Source: Bacillus cabrialesii (GTDB lineage Bacteria > Bacillota > Bacilli > Bacillales > Bacillaceae). Taken from it: a stretch of DNA of 64,000 nt. The stretch lies in contig NZ_CP096889.1 in assembly GCF_004124315.2 (NCBI RefSeq), positions 432,001 through 496,000 of the forward strand, read 5' to 3'. This document shows, one piece after another, positions 40,577 to 49,231 of this stretch; position 1 is the stretch's first letter, and the number at the start of each line of letters is the position of its first letter. A program made the translations under genes and the position numbers. Below the pieces are notes generated by a model. That model ran no database searches. It was not told the origin of the DNA and saw only the letters and a program-made list of their open reading frames with translations.

Positions 40577-41362
40577 ATGTATCCGGATTTAAAAGGAAAA
40601 GTCGTCGCCATTACAGGAGCCGCATCAGGTCTTGGAAAAGCAATGGCCATTCGCTTCGGCAAGGAGCAGGCGAAGGTAGTGATCAACTACTACAGTGATA
40701 AACAAGATCCGAACGAGGTAAAAGAAGCGGTTGTCAAGGCGGGCGGTGAAGCCGTTATCGTCCAAGGAGATGTCACGAAAGAGGAAGATGTAAAAAATAT
40801 CGTACAAACCGCGATTAAAGAGTTCGGTACGTTAGATATTATGATTAATAACGCCGGCCTTGAAAACCCAGTGCCGTCTCATGAAATGCCGCTGAAGGAT
40901 TGGGATAAGGTTATTGGCACGAACTTAACGGGCGCCTTTTTAGGAAGCCGTGAAGCGATTAAATATTTCGTGGAAAATGATATCAAGGGAAATGTCATCA
41001 ACATGTCCAGCGTGCATGAAATGATTCCGTGGCCCCTATTTGTCCACTACGCGGCAAGTAAAGGCGGAATTAAGCTGATGTCAGAAACTTTAGCTTTGGA
41101 ATACGCGCCGAAGGGCATTCGTGTCAACAATATCGGGCCAGGCGCGATCAACACGCCAATCAATGCCGAAAAATTCGCTGACCCTAAACAGAAGGCTGAC
41201 GTCGAAAGCATGATTCCGATGGGATATATCGGAGAACCGGAGGAAATCGCAGCGGTGGCAGTGTGGCTTGCTTCGAAGGAATCCAGCTATGTCACAGGCA
41301 TCACATTGTTTGCGGACGGCGGAATGACGAAATATCCTTCCTTCCAGGCGGGACGAGGTTAA
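40577..41362 (+). CDS. gdh: Glucose 1-dehydrogenase (NAD(P)+), Gdh
   Basis: A 261-residue short-chain dehydrogenase that oxidizes beta-D-glucose to gluconolactone in the forespore and germinating spore. Motifs: cofactor loop TGAASGLGKA, INNAGLEN, catalytic Ser in MSSVHE, and Tyr/Lys of YAASKGG. The start at 40577 is preferred to the nearby ATG 40571, which touches the GAGGAGG ribosome site. The C-terminus FQAGRG is as in known Gdh enzymes. Confidence 0.96.
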   Translation: MYPDLKGKVVAITGAASGLGKAMAIRFGKEQAKVVINYYSDKQDPNEVKEAVVKAGGEAVIVQGDVTKEEDVKNIVQTAIKEFGTLDIMINNAGLENPVPSHEMPLKDWDKVIGTNLTGAFLGSREAIKYFVENDIKGNVINMSSVHEMIPWPLFVHYAASKGGIKLMSETLALEYAPKGIRVNNIGPGAINTPINAEKFADPKQKADVESMIPMGYIGEPEEIAAVAVWLASKESSYVTGITLFADGGMTKYPSFQAGRG

Positions 41363-41364
41363 TC

Positions 41365-41403
41365 AAAAAAGCGACCCAGATATGACATCTGGATCGCTTT
41401 TTT
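41365..41403. terminator. Bidirectional terminator between gdh and ycnI
   Basis: AAAAAAGCGACCCAGAT-ATGAC-ATCTGGATCGCTTTTTT with one mismatch; serves both converging operons. Confidence 0.85.
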
Positions 41404-41404
41404 A

Positions 41405-42019
41405 TTAGGCGCGCTTTTTCTTTACAAGCGCGGCTACAGATAAAATAATAGCAGCCGCGGACAGCACAATCGCTGTGATATCGAGAGCTGATGAACCTGT
41501 GTCTTCGGAATCGTCTTCCGTTTTCGTAGCACCGTGCTCATCTGTTACTTGCTTTGCAGAAGTGATGTTCGTAATGGAATGAGGGGTATCCGCATCCTCG
41601 TCACCTGTCCACTCAACAATGCTGCCGTCTTTGTAATATTGGTATGCGTCCCAAGCGGCTTCCTCCGCTTTCTCAGGGTTTTTGGCAACAAAGGTAAACT
41701 GCTGGAACTGTCCTTCCTGAATGCCGCCGTCAGTCGCCTCCCATGTCACGGACACTGATTTGTCATCGTGTTTCTGGGTGGATACCTTCCAGCCTGGAAT
41801 TGGCTCGTATTGCTGGAATTCCACATCCTTTGGCATTTTGAGGACGACCTTTGTTGTCGGCTGATTTTTTTCAGAAGGAACCTTCATCGTATACGTTTCC
41901 CAAGAGCCTGCAGCGGATTCAGCAGGTTTTACAGAAACGTGCGCGCTGGCAGGGGCCGTAAAGAATAGAAGAGAGCCGACAATAGCCGGGCATAGCGTGT
42001 ATGCGATTTTTTTCAACAT
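41405..42019 (-). CDS. ycnI: Copper-related surface protein YcnI (DUF1775)
   Basis: 204 residues: signal peptide ending ASA just before His27, a DUF1775 beta-sandwich (about 27-150) and a C-terminal membrane anchor followed by KKKRA. Cleavage after Ala26 would leave His as the first residue of the mature protein; YcnI is described as binding Cu(II) through such a mono-histidine brace. ATG 42019 follows AAAGGAG. Last gene of ycnK-ycnJ-ycnI. Confidence 0.92.
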   Translation of the reverse strand: MLKKIAYTLCPAIVGSLLFFTAPASAHVSVKPAESAAGSWETYTMKVPSEKNQPTTKVVLKMPKDVEFQQYEPIPGWKVSTQKHDDKSVSVTWEATDGGIQEGQFQQFTFVAKNPEKAEEAAWDAYQYYKDGSIVEWTGDEDADTPHSITNITSAKQVTDEHGATKTEDDSEDTGSSALDITAIVLSAAAIILSVAALVKKKRA

Positions 42020-42032
42020 ATCAAACACTCCT

Positions 42033-43658
42033 TTAATTGGTTTTTGTAAACATGATATTGATTTCGTTAAAGTCACCGGTCAGTCCGTGGACTTTGATCT
42101 TCCAGTTTCCCTTCTCATTAATGGACAGGTTTTCATCCTGGAAGACGCCTTTTGTTTTCTCTTTTAATTGAAACGTGCTTTTGTTTTCGCTGCCTGACAG
42201 GCCTGTTTTATAAATGGTTAACGTGATTTGCTGGATGTTTTTCACCGGTTCGCCGTTATGGTCGGTGACTCGCAGCTCAAATTCGTTTTTGCCGGGCTGG
42301 TTCGGGCTGATGCTGAGAGAAACGCTTTGCCCATTTTCAATCGCTTTGGTTTGATAGAACGGTTCCGGCGCCGGCTCAGGCGGGCTTGGCAGGCTTGTAA
42401 ACACGGCCGCCGTGATTAAAACAGCGATGCCGATTGCCCATTCCGCTTTCAGTGTACGGCTGATTCCTGCGCGGCGCTGCTTTCTGGTGAGCAGAAAATG
42501 AATGGCGCCTAAAACCAGCATCAAAACAAACAGTCCGCTTTTCACTAAAAGAGCTTGTCCGTACGCTGTATGGAACAGTGAATCCATCGAACGAATGATG
42601 AAAAATCCATTGAGCAGGCCTGAAAACAAAATGACGCCGACCGCAGTGAGCGCCCACGGGGAGAAACGGCTTACCGTTTCCCATGCGAGCGTTTTGTCAG
42701 GCTGCCTCCATTCTTTTGCGAGGAGCAAAACGAGCGCCGCTACTCCGCCAACCCAGATGGAAGCGGAAGATAAATGAAGGAAATCCATCAAAATGCCGAC
42801 CGTTTTTTCTTCAACGACAGCAGCATGCCCGGTAAACGCTTTGGCAAGCAGGAGACCGAAAAAGAAAATCAGCGGTGCTGTCCAATAGCCGAAGGACGCA
42901 AAGCGGTTTTTGCGTACCGCAGGGATCACAGACAGTGCAAGTAGCGCGTACAGCGCGGCTTGTATGATCCAAATGGTGCCGCCGGCTGTTTCAAACAGTG
43001 TTTCTCTGATGTAGCCCGGCTGGAAGGCGCTGCCCCAGCCGCCGCCCGCGTTCGCTTTTGTTTGAATCGGAAGCTGTAATAAAAGTGCCAGACCCAATGC
43101 GGTGATGGAGACGATCAGGATACGTCTCGTCCGTTTGGCGAGTTGTTCTGTTTTCCCCTTATACCAAAAGAGATGGAAGAAAATTGTCCCGATGAACAGA
43201 GATAAGGCTGTATACAGAATCGCCCGGTCTGCGGCGGCTGCAGGATTCAGCGCTGAACCGGCGGCTTTTTGGCTGCTGAATCCGCCGTCCGCTTTCCCGA
43301 TGCTGAACGGAATGACGCCGGAAACAGGGTGCCCGTCCGCGGACACGGCATTCCATTCCGCTCTGTACACATCATGCGGCAGATTCTTTTTCAGCTTCAC
43401 TGTCATGATGTGATTGTTGTCTTTTTTGATTTCGGTCTTATCCGTATCCACCCGGTCGCCGTTTGAATTAAAGACTTTAATGTAATGAAACCCTTCTTCA
43501 ATCGGTTCATTAAATTCGATTTCCACCTGTGCGGGAGCGCTTTTTAATTCGCTGTTTTCCCCAGGTGAAGATGTAACAATATAGGCGTGAGCAAAGCTTG
43601 TTTTCGGCAGGAAAACAAGAAAAAGCAGAAGGATGATCCACCATCTGTTTCGCTTCAT
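42033..43658 (-). CDS. ycnJ: Copper uptake protein YcnJ (CopC-CopD fusion)
   Basis: 541 residues: signal peptide ending SFA before His24, a CopC domain (about 24-120: HAYIVTSSPGENSEL..., then DGHPVSG), eight CopD membrane helices (about 145-430), and a C-terminal YtkA-like domain (about 440-541). Induced by copper starvation in B. subtilis and needed for growth at low copper. ATG 43658; GTG 43661 is adjacent. It is 34 bases after ycnK. Confidence 0.94.
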   Translation of the reverse strand: MKRNRWWIILLLFLVFLPKTSFAHAYIVTSSPGENSELKSAPAQVEIEFNEPIEEGFHYIKVFNSNGDRVDTDKTEIKKDNNHIMTVKLKKNLPHDVYRAEWNAVSADGHPVSGVIPFSIGKADGGFSSQKAAGSALNPAAAADRAILYTALSLFIGTIFFHLFWYKGKTEQLAKRTRRILIVSITALGLALLLQLPIQTKANAGGGWGSAFQPGYIRETLFETAGGTIWIIQAALYALLALSVIPAVRKNRFASFGYWTAPLIFFFGLLLAKAFTGHAAVVEEKTVGILMDFLHLSSASIWVGGVAALVLLLAKEWRQPDKTLAWETVSRFSPWALTAVGVILFSGLLNGFFIIRSMDSLFHTAYGQALLVKSGLFVLMLVLGAIHFLLTRKQRRAGISRTLKAEWAIGIAVLITAAVFTSLPSPPEPAPEPFYQTKAIENGQSVSLSISPNQPGKNEFELRVTDHNGEPVKNIQQITLTIYKTGLSGSENKSTFQLKEKTKGVFQDENLSINEKGNWKIKVHGLTGDFNEINIMFTKTN

Positions 43659-43692
43659 CACTCAGACACCACCTTCCGCTGTATATGTTGTG

Positions 43693-44265
43693 TTATTTCT
43701 TGGTGCAGGTGCAGCGTTTTTTTCTGTCTTGAAGCATGTCTTCCAGCGCCTGGTCGAAGGTGCGGACGGCTCCGCCGAATCCTTTTTGAAACCGTTCGGC
43801 ATGGTCGAGTGTCGCAAACGGAATCGCCTGCGGCTGGCAGCAGTGCAGGTTTAATTCCGCATTGACGACGAAATAAGCCGAACTAGCACTGACTGTTGTG
43901 TGTAACAGAAAATCTCTGCAAATCAAGTGTGAAACCTCTTCTGTTTTATCTGCGTAGCGCAAAAACGCACAATGTGCGCAGCATAGCTGTTCAATGTCTT
44001 GGTTTACCGTAATCAACTGAACCGAATAGGCCTGATTGACCGGCTTCAGGCAATAGCTGCACATATGATCCGCTTGAGGTGTTTGGGCTGGGAGCGTGAT
44101 GCCGCCGGCCGTTTTCATGACCTGATTTGACTGAACAAGCTGGTTGACATCTCTGTATACCGTCATTTCCGAAACGCCGAATTTTGCGCTGATGTCAGAA
44201 ATTCTGAGCGCGCCTTCTTCTTTCAGCCACTTCAGGATATGTTGCTGTCTATTAATCGGAAGCAT
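43693..44265 (-). CDS. ycnK: Copper-responsive repressor YcnK
   Basis: 190 residues: a DeoR-type helix-turn-helix (about 1-55, HILKWLKEEGALRISDISAKFGVSEMTVYRDV) fused to a NosL-like metal-binding domain rich in Cys (HMCSYC, CCAHC, LICRD, HCCQP, then RCTC at the end). It represses ycnJ when copper is present. First gene of the operon; ribosome site GGAGGGG nine bases before ATG 44265. Confidence 0.93.
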   Translation of the reverse strand: MLPINRQQHILKWLKEEGALRISDISAKFGVSEMTVYRDVNQLVQSNQVMKTAGGITLPAQTPQADHMCSYCLKPVNQAYSVQLITVNQDIEQLCCAHCAFLRYADKTEEVSHLICRDFLLHTTVSASSAYFVVNAELNLHCCQPQAIPFATLDHAERFQKGFGGAVRTFDQALEDMLQDRKKRCTCTKK

Positions 44266-44388
44266 TCATACATCCCCTCCATTAATGTCTATTTAAGCGT
44301 AGAGGATTTTAGAGACAGAGACAAGTACACTGATGATAAAAAATGTGAAAATGTGTTGAACAGCAACAAAACGAAACAGAAGGGACTC

Positions 44389-44397
44389 TGGTATAAT
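44389..44397 (+). promoter_or_regulatory. Extended -10 promoter of ycnL
   Basis: TGGTATAAT, an extended -10 element (TG-n-TATAAT), about 32 bases before the ycnL start. No good -35 can be seen 17 bases upstream. Confidence 0.45.
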
Positions 44398-44429
44398 AGA
44401 CATATGGAATGGAAAGTGAGGAATACCCT

Positions 44430-44783
44430 ATGAAAGAAACACGATGCCCGAACTGCGGCAAACCTTTGACAGGCGACATGGTCAGATCGTCAAATGTGCC
44501 TTGTCAATTTCGCTGCGGACACTGCCGGGAACGGCTTTATGAATATAAAGTATCAGCTCCGATTATGCTGGTGTCATTAGCAGTGATCGTGCTGCTTATT
44601 TATCTTTTGCTGCTCCTCCGCAATGCGGTTGGCTCAATGGTACCGGCCGTACAGCACGTGCCGATGGCTATATTTGCGCTTGTGTGCGCGTATCCCGTCT
44701 TTATTGTGAGTGAGCGGATGATCGCCAAGCACGTCATTCAAAACGGCAACATTATTTATAGAGGAAAGAGAAAAGGCTCCTGA
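44430..44783 (+). CDS. ycnL: Zinc-ribbon membrane protein YcnL
   Basis: 117 residues: N-terminal zinc-ribbon-like CPNCGKPL ... FRCGHCRERLYEY and two membrane helices (PIMLVSLAVIVLLIYLLLLL and VPMAIFALVCAYPVFIV). Function unknown. The start at 44430 (MKETRC) follows GTGAGG; further upstream codons overlap the promoter. It is divergent from the copper operon ycnKJI and may relate to metal handling only by position. Confidence 0.8.
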   Translation: MKETRCPNCGKPLTGDMVRSSNVPCQFRCGHCRERLYEYKVSAPIMLVSLAVIVLLIYLLLLLRNAVGSMVPAVQHVPMAIFALVCAYPVFIVSERMIAKHVIQNGNIIYRGKRKGS

Positions 44784-44803
44784 TATCAGGAGCCTTTTTA
44801 TTT
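44771..44803 (+). terminator. Terminator of ycnL
   Basis: AAAAGGCTCCTGA-TATCAGGAGCCTTTT, a perfect palindrome with T tail; the ycnL stop codon is part of the stem. Confidence 0.85.
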
Positions 44804-44811
44804 TTAAAAAA

Positions 44812-44831
44812 ATGTCACACCCATGTGCCAA
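44812..44831 (+). promoter_or_regulatory. MtlR operator upstream of mtlA
   Basis: ATGTCACACCCATGTGCCAA fits TTGNCACAN4TGTGNCAA with one mismatch. Its centre is about 64 bases before the predicted transcription start, as for activators. Confidence 0.75.
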
Positions 44832-44849
44832 AGTCCTCTTTACTTTCAA

Positions 44850-44878
44850 TTGTATAGGTACTGTAAGCGTTTTAACAT
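44850..44878 (+). promoter_or_regulatory. mtlA promoter with a cre-like site between -35 and -10
   Basis: TTGTAT (44850-44855), 17-base spacer, TAACAT (44873-44878). TGTAAGCGTTTTAACA at 44862-44877 has a good left half of a cre site, so CcpA could block polymerase here. Confidence 0.6.
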
Positions 44879-44949
44879 AGAGTCAAAGGGAAGCAAAATT
44901 CTCTGAATCTATTTTTATAACTTACAGCGACAACGAGGAGGGTTTATAT

Positions 44950-46380
44950 ATGCAGCAAGAACAGCAAGGCGGCATGAAAGTGAAAGTGCAGCGCTTCGGC
45001 AGTTATTTGAGCGGAATGATTATGCCGAATATCGGTGCGTTTATCGCGTGGGGCATCATTACCGCACTGTTTATTCCGGCGGGATGGTTTCCGAATGAAC
45101 AGCTGAATACACTTGTCAGCCCGATGATCACATATTTATTGCCGCTTTTGATAGCGTATACAGGCGGAAAAATGATTTATGACCACCGCGGCGGAGTCGT
45201 CGGTGCGACAGCGGCAATCGGGGTAATTGTCGGCTCGGATATTCCGATGTTTTTAGGTGCAATGATTATGGGGCCGCTTGGCGGTTACCTCATTAAACAG
45301 ACTGATAAATTGTTCAAGGATAAAGTCAAACAAGGCTTTGAAATGCTGATCAATAACTTTACGGCAGGGATTGTCGGCGCGGCTTTAACGATTCTCGCGT
45401 TTTACGCCATCGGCCCGGTTGTACTGACGTTAAACAAACTGCTGGCGGCCGGTGTGGAAGTCATTGTACACGCTAATTTATTGCCTGTAGCCAGCGTTTT
45501 TGTGGAGCCGGCGAAAGTGCTGTTCCTCAACAACGCCATTAACCATGGAATCTTAAGTCCAATCGGAATCGAGCAGGCATCCCAAACGGGAAAATCGATC
45601 CTGTTCTTAGTAGAAGCAAACCCTGGGCCGGGGCTCGGCATTTTGCTGGCGTACATGTTCTTCGGCAAAGGTTCTTCAAAATCAACGGCTCCCGGAGCGG
45701 CGATCATTCATTTCTTTGGCGGGATTCACGAGATTTACTTCCCGTACATTTTGATGAAACCGGCCCTGATCCTGGCGGCCATTGCCGGCGGAGCAAGCGG
45801 ACTCTTGACGTTCACGATCTTTCATGCCGGACTTGTCGCAGCAGCGTCACCGGGAAGCATTATCGCATTGATGGCGATGACGCCAAGAGGAGGCTACTTC
45901 GGCGTATTGGCGGGTGTATTGGTCGCTGCAGCTGTTTCGTTCATCGTATCAGCAGTGATCCTGAAATCCTCAAAAGCAAGCGAAGAGGACCTTGCTGCCG
46001 CAACAGAAAAAATGCAGTCCATGAAAGGGAAGAAAAGCCAAGCGGCCGCTGCTTTAGAAGCGGAGCAAACGAAAGCTGAGGAAGCGTCTGAGCTGTCTCC
46101 TGAAAGCGCAAACAAAATTATCTTCGCATGTGATGCGGGAATGGGATCAAGCGCCATGGGGGCATCCATCTTACGAAACAAAGTGAAAAAGGCGGAGCTT
46201 GATATAAGCGTGACCAACACGGCCATTAACAATCTGCCAAGTGATGCGGATATTGTCATCACCCATAAAGATTTAACCGAACGCGCGAAAGCGAAGCTGC
46301 CGAACGCGACGCACATATCTGTAGACAACTTCTTAAACAGTCCGAAATACGACGAGCTTCTTGAAAAGCTTAAAAAGTAA
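44950..46380 (+). CDS. mtlA: Mannitol PTS permease EIICB, MtlA
   Basis: 476 residues: an EIIC membrane domain (about 10-345, GNFT... not split) that carries mannitol across, and an EIIB domain (about 390-476) with phospho-acceptor Cys394 in FACDAGMGSSAMG. The EIIA domain is absent and is supplied by MtlF. Mannitol enters as mannitol 1-phosphate. ATG 44950 follows CGAGGAGGG. First gene of mtlA-mtlF-mtlD. Confidence 0.95.
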   Translation: MQQEQQGGMKVKVQRFGSYLSGMIMPNIGAFIAWGIITALFIPAGWFPNEQLNTLVSPMITYLLPLLIAYTGGKMIYDHRGGVVGATAAIGVIVGSDIPMFLGAMIMGPLGGYLIKQTDKLFKDKVKQGFEMLINNFTAGIVGAALTILAFYAIGPVVLTLNKLLAAGVEVIVHANLLPVASVFVEPAKVLFLNNAINHGILSPIGIEQASQTGKSILFLVEANPGPGLGILLAYMFFGKGSSKSTAPGAAIIHFFGGIHEIYFPYILMKPALILAAIAGGASGLLTFTIFHAGLVAAASPGSIIALMAMTPRGGYFGVLAGVLVAAAVSFIVSAVILKSSKASEEDLAAATEKMQSMKGKKSQAAAALEAEQTKAEEASELSPESANKIIFACDAGMGSSAMGASILRNKVKKAELDISVTNTAINNLPSDADIVITHKDLTERAKAKLPNATHISVDNFLNSPKYDELLEKLKK

Positions 46381-46404
46381 TCTCATAGAAAGAGAGTGAT
46401 ACAC

Positions 46405-46836
46405 ATGCAAGTACTCGCGAAGGAAAATATTAAACTCAATCAAACGGCATCATCAAAAGAAGAAGCCATCAGACTGGCAGGCCAGACGCTGATTGATAAC
46501 GGCTATGTGACAGAAGATTACATTGGCAAAATGTTTGAACGTGAGGAAACGTCTTCTACTTTTATGGGGAATTTCATTGCGATTCCCCACGGCACAGAAG
46601 AAGCCAAAAGCGAGGTTCTTCACTCGGGGATCTCAATCATACAGATTCCAGACGGTGTCGAGTACGGAGAAGGCAACACGGCAAAAGTGGTATTCGGCAT
46701 TGCCGGCAAAAATAATGAGCATTTAGACATTTTGTCTAACATCGCTATTATCTGCTCAGAAGAAGAAAATATTGAACGCCTGATTTCTGCTAAAAGCGAA
46801 GAAGATTTGATCGCCATTTTCAACGAGGTGAACTGA
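46405..46836 (+). CDS. mtlF: Mannitol PTS EIIA component, MtlF
   Basis: A 143-residue EIIA-Mtl protein with active site His62 in IAIPHGTEEAK. It carries phosphate from HPr to the EIIB domain of MtlA. Start 46405 (MQVLAKE) follows AAAGAGAGTG. It ends one base before mtlD. Confidence 0.95.
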   Translation: MQVLAKENIKLNQTASSKEEAIRLAGQTLIDNGYVTEDYIGKMFEREETSSTFMGNFIAIPHGTEEAKSEVLHSGISIIQIPDGVEYGEGNTAKVVFGIAGKNNEHLDILSNIAIICSEEENIERLISAKSEEDLIAIFNEVN

Positions 46837-46837
46837 C

Positions 46838-47959
46838 ATGATCGCCTTACATTTTGGTGCGGGAAATATCGGGAGGGGGTTTATCGGCGCGCTTCTTCAC
46901 CACTCCGGCTATCATGTGGTGTTTGCGGATGTGAACGATACGATGGTCAGCCTTCTCAATGAAAAAAAGGAATACACAGTGGAGCTGGCAGAAGAGGGTC
47001 ATTCATCAGAGGTGATTGGCCCGGTCAGTGCCATCAATAGCGGCGGCGAGCTTGAGGAACTATATCGGCTGATCGATGAAGCCGCGCTCATCACAACGGC
47101 TGTCGGCCCGAACGTGTTAAAACTGATTGCGCCGTCAATCGCCGAAGGCTTAAGACGAAGAAACCCTGCAAACACACTGAATATCATTGCCTGCGAAAAT
47201 ATGATCGGCGGCAGCAGCTTTTTGAAGAAAGAGATATACAGCCACTTAACGGAAGCAGAGCGGGAATCCATCAGTGAAACAGTTGGATTTCCGAATTCCG
47301 CCGTTGACCGGATCGTGCCGATTCAGCACCATGAAGACCCGCTGAAAGTATCAGTTGAACCATTTTTCGAATGGGTCATTGATGAATCAGGCTTTAAAGG
47401 GGAAAAGCCGGCTATAAACGGCGCACTGTTTGTTAATGATTTGACGCCGTACATCGAACGGAAGCTGTTTACGGTCAATACCGGACACGCGGTGACAGCG
47501 TATGTCGGCTATCAGCGCGGACTCAAAACGGTAAAAGAAGCAATTGATCATCCGGAAATCCGCCGTGTCGTTCATTCGGCGCTGCTTGAAACCGGTGACT
47601 ATCTCATTAAAGCATATGGCTTTAAGCAAGCCGAACACGAACAATATATCAAAAAAATCATCGGACGCTTTGAAAATCCATTCATTACGGACGATGTAAC
47701 CCGCGTGGCGAGATCGCCTCTCAGAAAATTGGGAGAGAATGATAGACTCGTAAGCCCGGCAAAGAAAATAAAAGAGCCGAACGCACTTGCCGAAGGAATT
47801 GCCGCGGCACTGCGCTTTGACTACACCGGTGATCCGGAAGCGGTTGAACTGCAAGCGCTGATCGATGAAAAAGGATACAGCGGTGTGCTTCAAGAGGTGT
47901 GCGGCATTCAGTCTCATGAACCGCTTCATGCCATCGTTTTAAAGAAACTGAATCAATAA
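46838..47959 (+). CDS. mtlD: Mannitol-1-phosphate 5-dehydrogenase MtlD
   Basis: A 373-residue NAD-dependent polyol dehydrogenase that converts mannitol 1-phosphate to fructose 6-phosphate. The N-terminal Rossmann loop is HFGAGNIGRGFIG (about 5-17), then the family signature FPNSAVDRIVPIQ. One base separates it from mtlF. Followed by a strong terminator. Confidence 0.95.
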   Translation: MIALHFGAGNIGRGFIGALLHHSGYHVVFADVNDTMVSLLNEKKEYTVELAEEGHSSEVIGPVSAINSGGELEELYRLIDEAALITTAVGPNVLKLIAPSIAEGLRRRNPANTLNIIACENMIGGSSFLKKEIYSHLTEAERESISETVGFPNSAVDRIVPIQHHEDPLKVSVEPFFEWVIDESGFKGEKPAINGALFVNDLTPYIERKLFTVNTGHAVTAYVGYQRGLKTVKEAIDHPEIRRVVHSALLETGDYLIKAYGFKQAEHEQYIKKIIGRFENPFITDDVTRVARSPLRKLGENDRLVSPAKKIKEPNALAEGIAAALRFDYTGDPEAVELQALIDEKGYSGVLQEVCGIQSHEPLHAIVLKKLNQ

Positions 47960-47964
47960 CCGGA

Positions 47965-47993
47965 CCCGTGACAGCATGTCACGGGCTTTTTTT
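47965..47993 (+). terminator. Terminator of mtlAFD
   Basis: CCCGTGACA-GCA-TGTCACGGG then CTTTTTTT. Confidence 0.9.
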
Positions 47994-48047
47994 ACCATCT
48001 CGCAATCTAGTATAATAGAAAACGCTTACGATAACAGGGGGAGGAGA

Positions 48048-49112
48048 ATGGCAATGAAACAATTTGAGATTGCGGCGATACCGGGAGACGGAGTAGGAAA
48101 AGAGGTTGTGGCGGCTGCTGAGAAAGTGCTTCACACAGCTGCTGAGGTGCATGGGGGTTTGTCATTCTCATTTGCGTCTTTTCCATGGAGCTGTGATTAT
48201 TACATGGAACACGGCGAAATGATGCCTGAAGACGGAATACATACGCTTACTCAATTTGATGCGGTTTTCTTGGGAGCGGTCGGAAATCCGAAGCTGGTTC
48301 CCGATCATATTTCATTATGGGGGCTCCTGCTGAAGATCCGGAGGGAGCTTGAGCTTTCTATTAATATGAGACCGGCCAAACAGATGGCGGGCATTACGTC
48401 ACCGCTTCTGCATCCAAATGATTTTGACCTCGTGGTGATTCGCGAAAACAGTGAAGGCGAGTACAGTGAAGTCGGCGGGCGCATTCATAGGGGCGATGAT
48501 GAAATCGCCATCCAGAATGCCGTATTTACGAGAAAAGCGACAGAGCGCGTGATGCGCTTTGCCTTCGAATTGGCGAAAAAACGGCGCGGCCATGTGACTA
48601 GTGCGACAAAGTCTAATGGCATCTATCACGCGATGCCGTTTTGGGATGAAGTCTTTCAGCAGACTGCCGCTGATTACAGCGAAATCGAAACGTCATCCCA
48701 GCATATTGATGCGCTGGCCGCTTTTTTTGTGACGCGTCCGGAAACGTTTGACGTCATTGTGGCGAGCAATCTGTTCGGTGATATTTTAACCGATATCAGC
48801 TCAAGCCTGATGGGAAGCATCGGTATTGCGCCGTCTGCGAACATCAATCCATCCGGCAAATATCCGTCCATGTTCGAACCGGTTCACGGCTCAGCTCCCG
48901 ACATTGCCGGCCAGGGCCTTGCCAATCCAATCGGCCAGATTTGGACAGCAAAGCTGATGCTTGACCATTTCGGAGAGGAAGAACTGGGAGCAAAGATCCT
49001 GGATGTGATGGAACGAGTCACGGCTGACGGCATCAAAACTCGTGACATTGGCGGAAAGAGCACAACGGCTGAAGTCACTGACGAAATCTGTGCGCGTTTA
49101 AGAAAACTGTGA
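48048..49112 (+). CDS. ycsA: Isocitrate/isopropylmalate-type dehydrogenase YcsA
   Basis: A 354-residue beta-decarboxylating dehydrogenase close to tartrate/D-malate dehydrogenases. Seen: AIPGDGVGKEVV, RENSEGEYSEVGGR, and the conserved FGDILTDISSSLMGSIG with Asp ligands and EPVHGSAPDIAG. It presumably oxidizes D-malate or tartrate with NAD. ATG 48048 (MAMKQ) follows GGGGGAGGAGA; ATG 48054 is an alternative. A TATAAT -10 is at 48011-48016. Its last 69 bases have a diverged second copy after sipU. Confidence 0.9.
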   Translation: MAMKQFEIAAIPGDGVGKEVVAAAEKVLHTAAEVHGGLSFSFASFPWSCDYYMEHGEMMPEDGIHTLTQFDAVFLGAVGNPKLVPDHISLWGLLLKIRRELELSINMRPAKQMAGITSPLLHPNDFDLVVIRENSEGEYSEVGGRIHRGDDEIAIQNAVFTRKATERVMRFAFELAKKRRGHVTSATKSNGIYHAMPFWDEVFQQTAADYSEIETSSQHIDALAAFFVTRPETFDVIVASNLFGDILTDISSSLMGSIGIAPSANINPSGKYPSMFEPVHGSAPDIAGQGLANPIGQIWTAKLMLDHFGEEELGAKILDVMERVTADGIKTRDIGGKSTTAEVTDEICARLRKL

Positions 49113-49115
49113 TGA
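49047..49115 (+). repeat. Duplicated segment, copy 1 (3' end of ycsA)
   Basis: The last codons of ycsA; matches 49805-49869 at about 80 percent by eye, with a deletion of about seven bases in the second copy. A GGCCGGGGCAG hairpin follows this copy and a weaker GGGGCAG hairpin follows the other. Confidence 0.7.
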
Positions 49116-49118
49116 AAA

Positions 49119-49146
49119 AGGCCGGGGCAGATGGCTGCCCCGGCCA
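49119..49146 (+). terminator. Hairpin after ycsA
   Basis: GGCCGGGGCAG-ATGG-CTGCCCCGGCC, a perfect 11-base-pair stem, but with only a poor T run behind it (AATCAATTT). Confidence 0.6.
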
Positions 49147-49231
49147 ATCAATTTCCACAAAAGACTAACCAAGAAGATCCAAATGTTGTATAATAACTTG
49201 GAATTCTTAGGAAGGTATCGGGTGAAGGAAG

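Noticed and set aside
44862..44877. Full consensus cre site at mtlA
   Set aside because: Only the left half matches well; reported as cre-like within the promoter entry.
48011..48037. cre site (AGAAAACGCTTACGATAACA) in front of ycsA
   Set aside because: Partial match only, lacks the right-hand half of the consensus; not listed as a feature.
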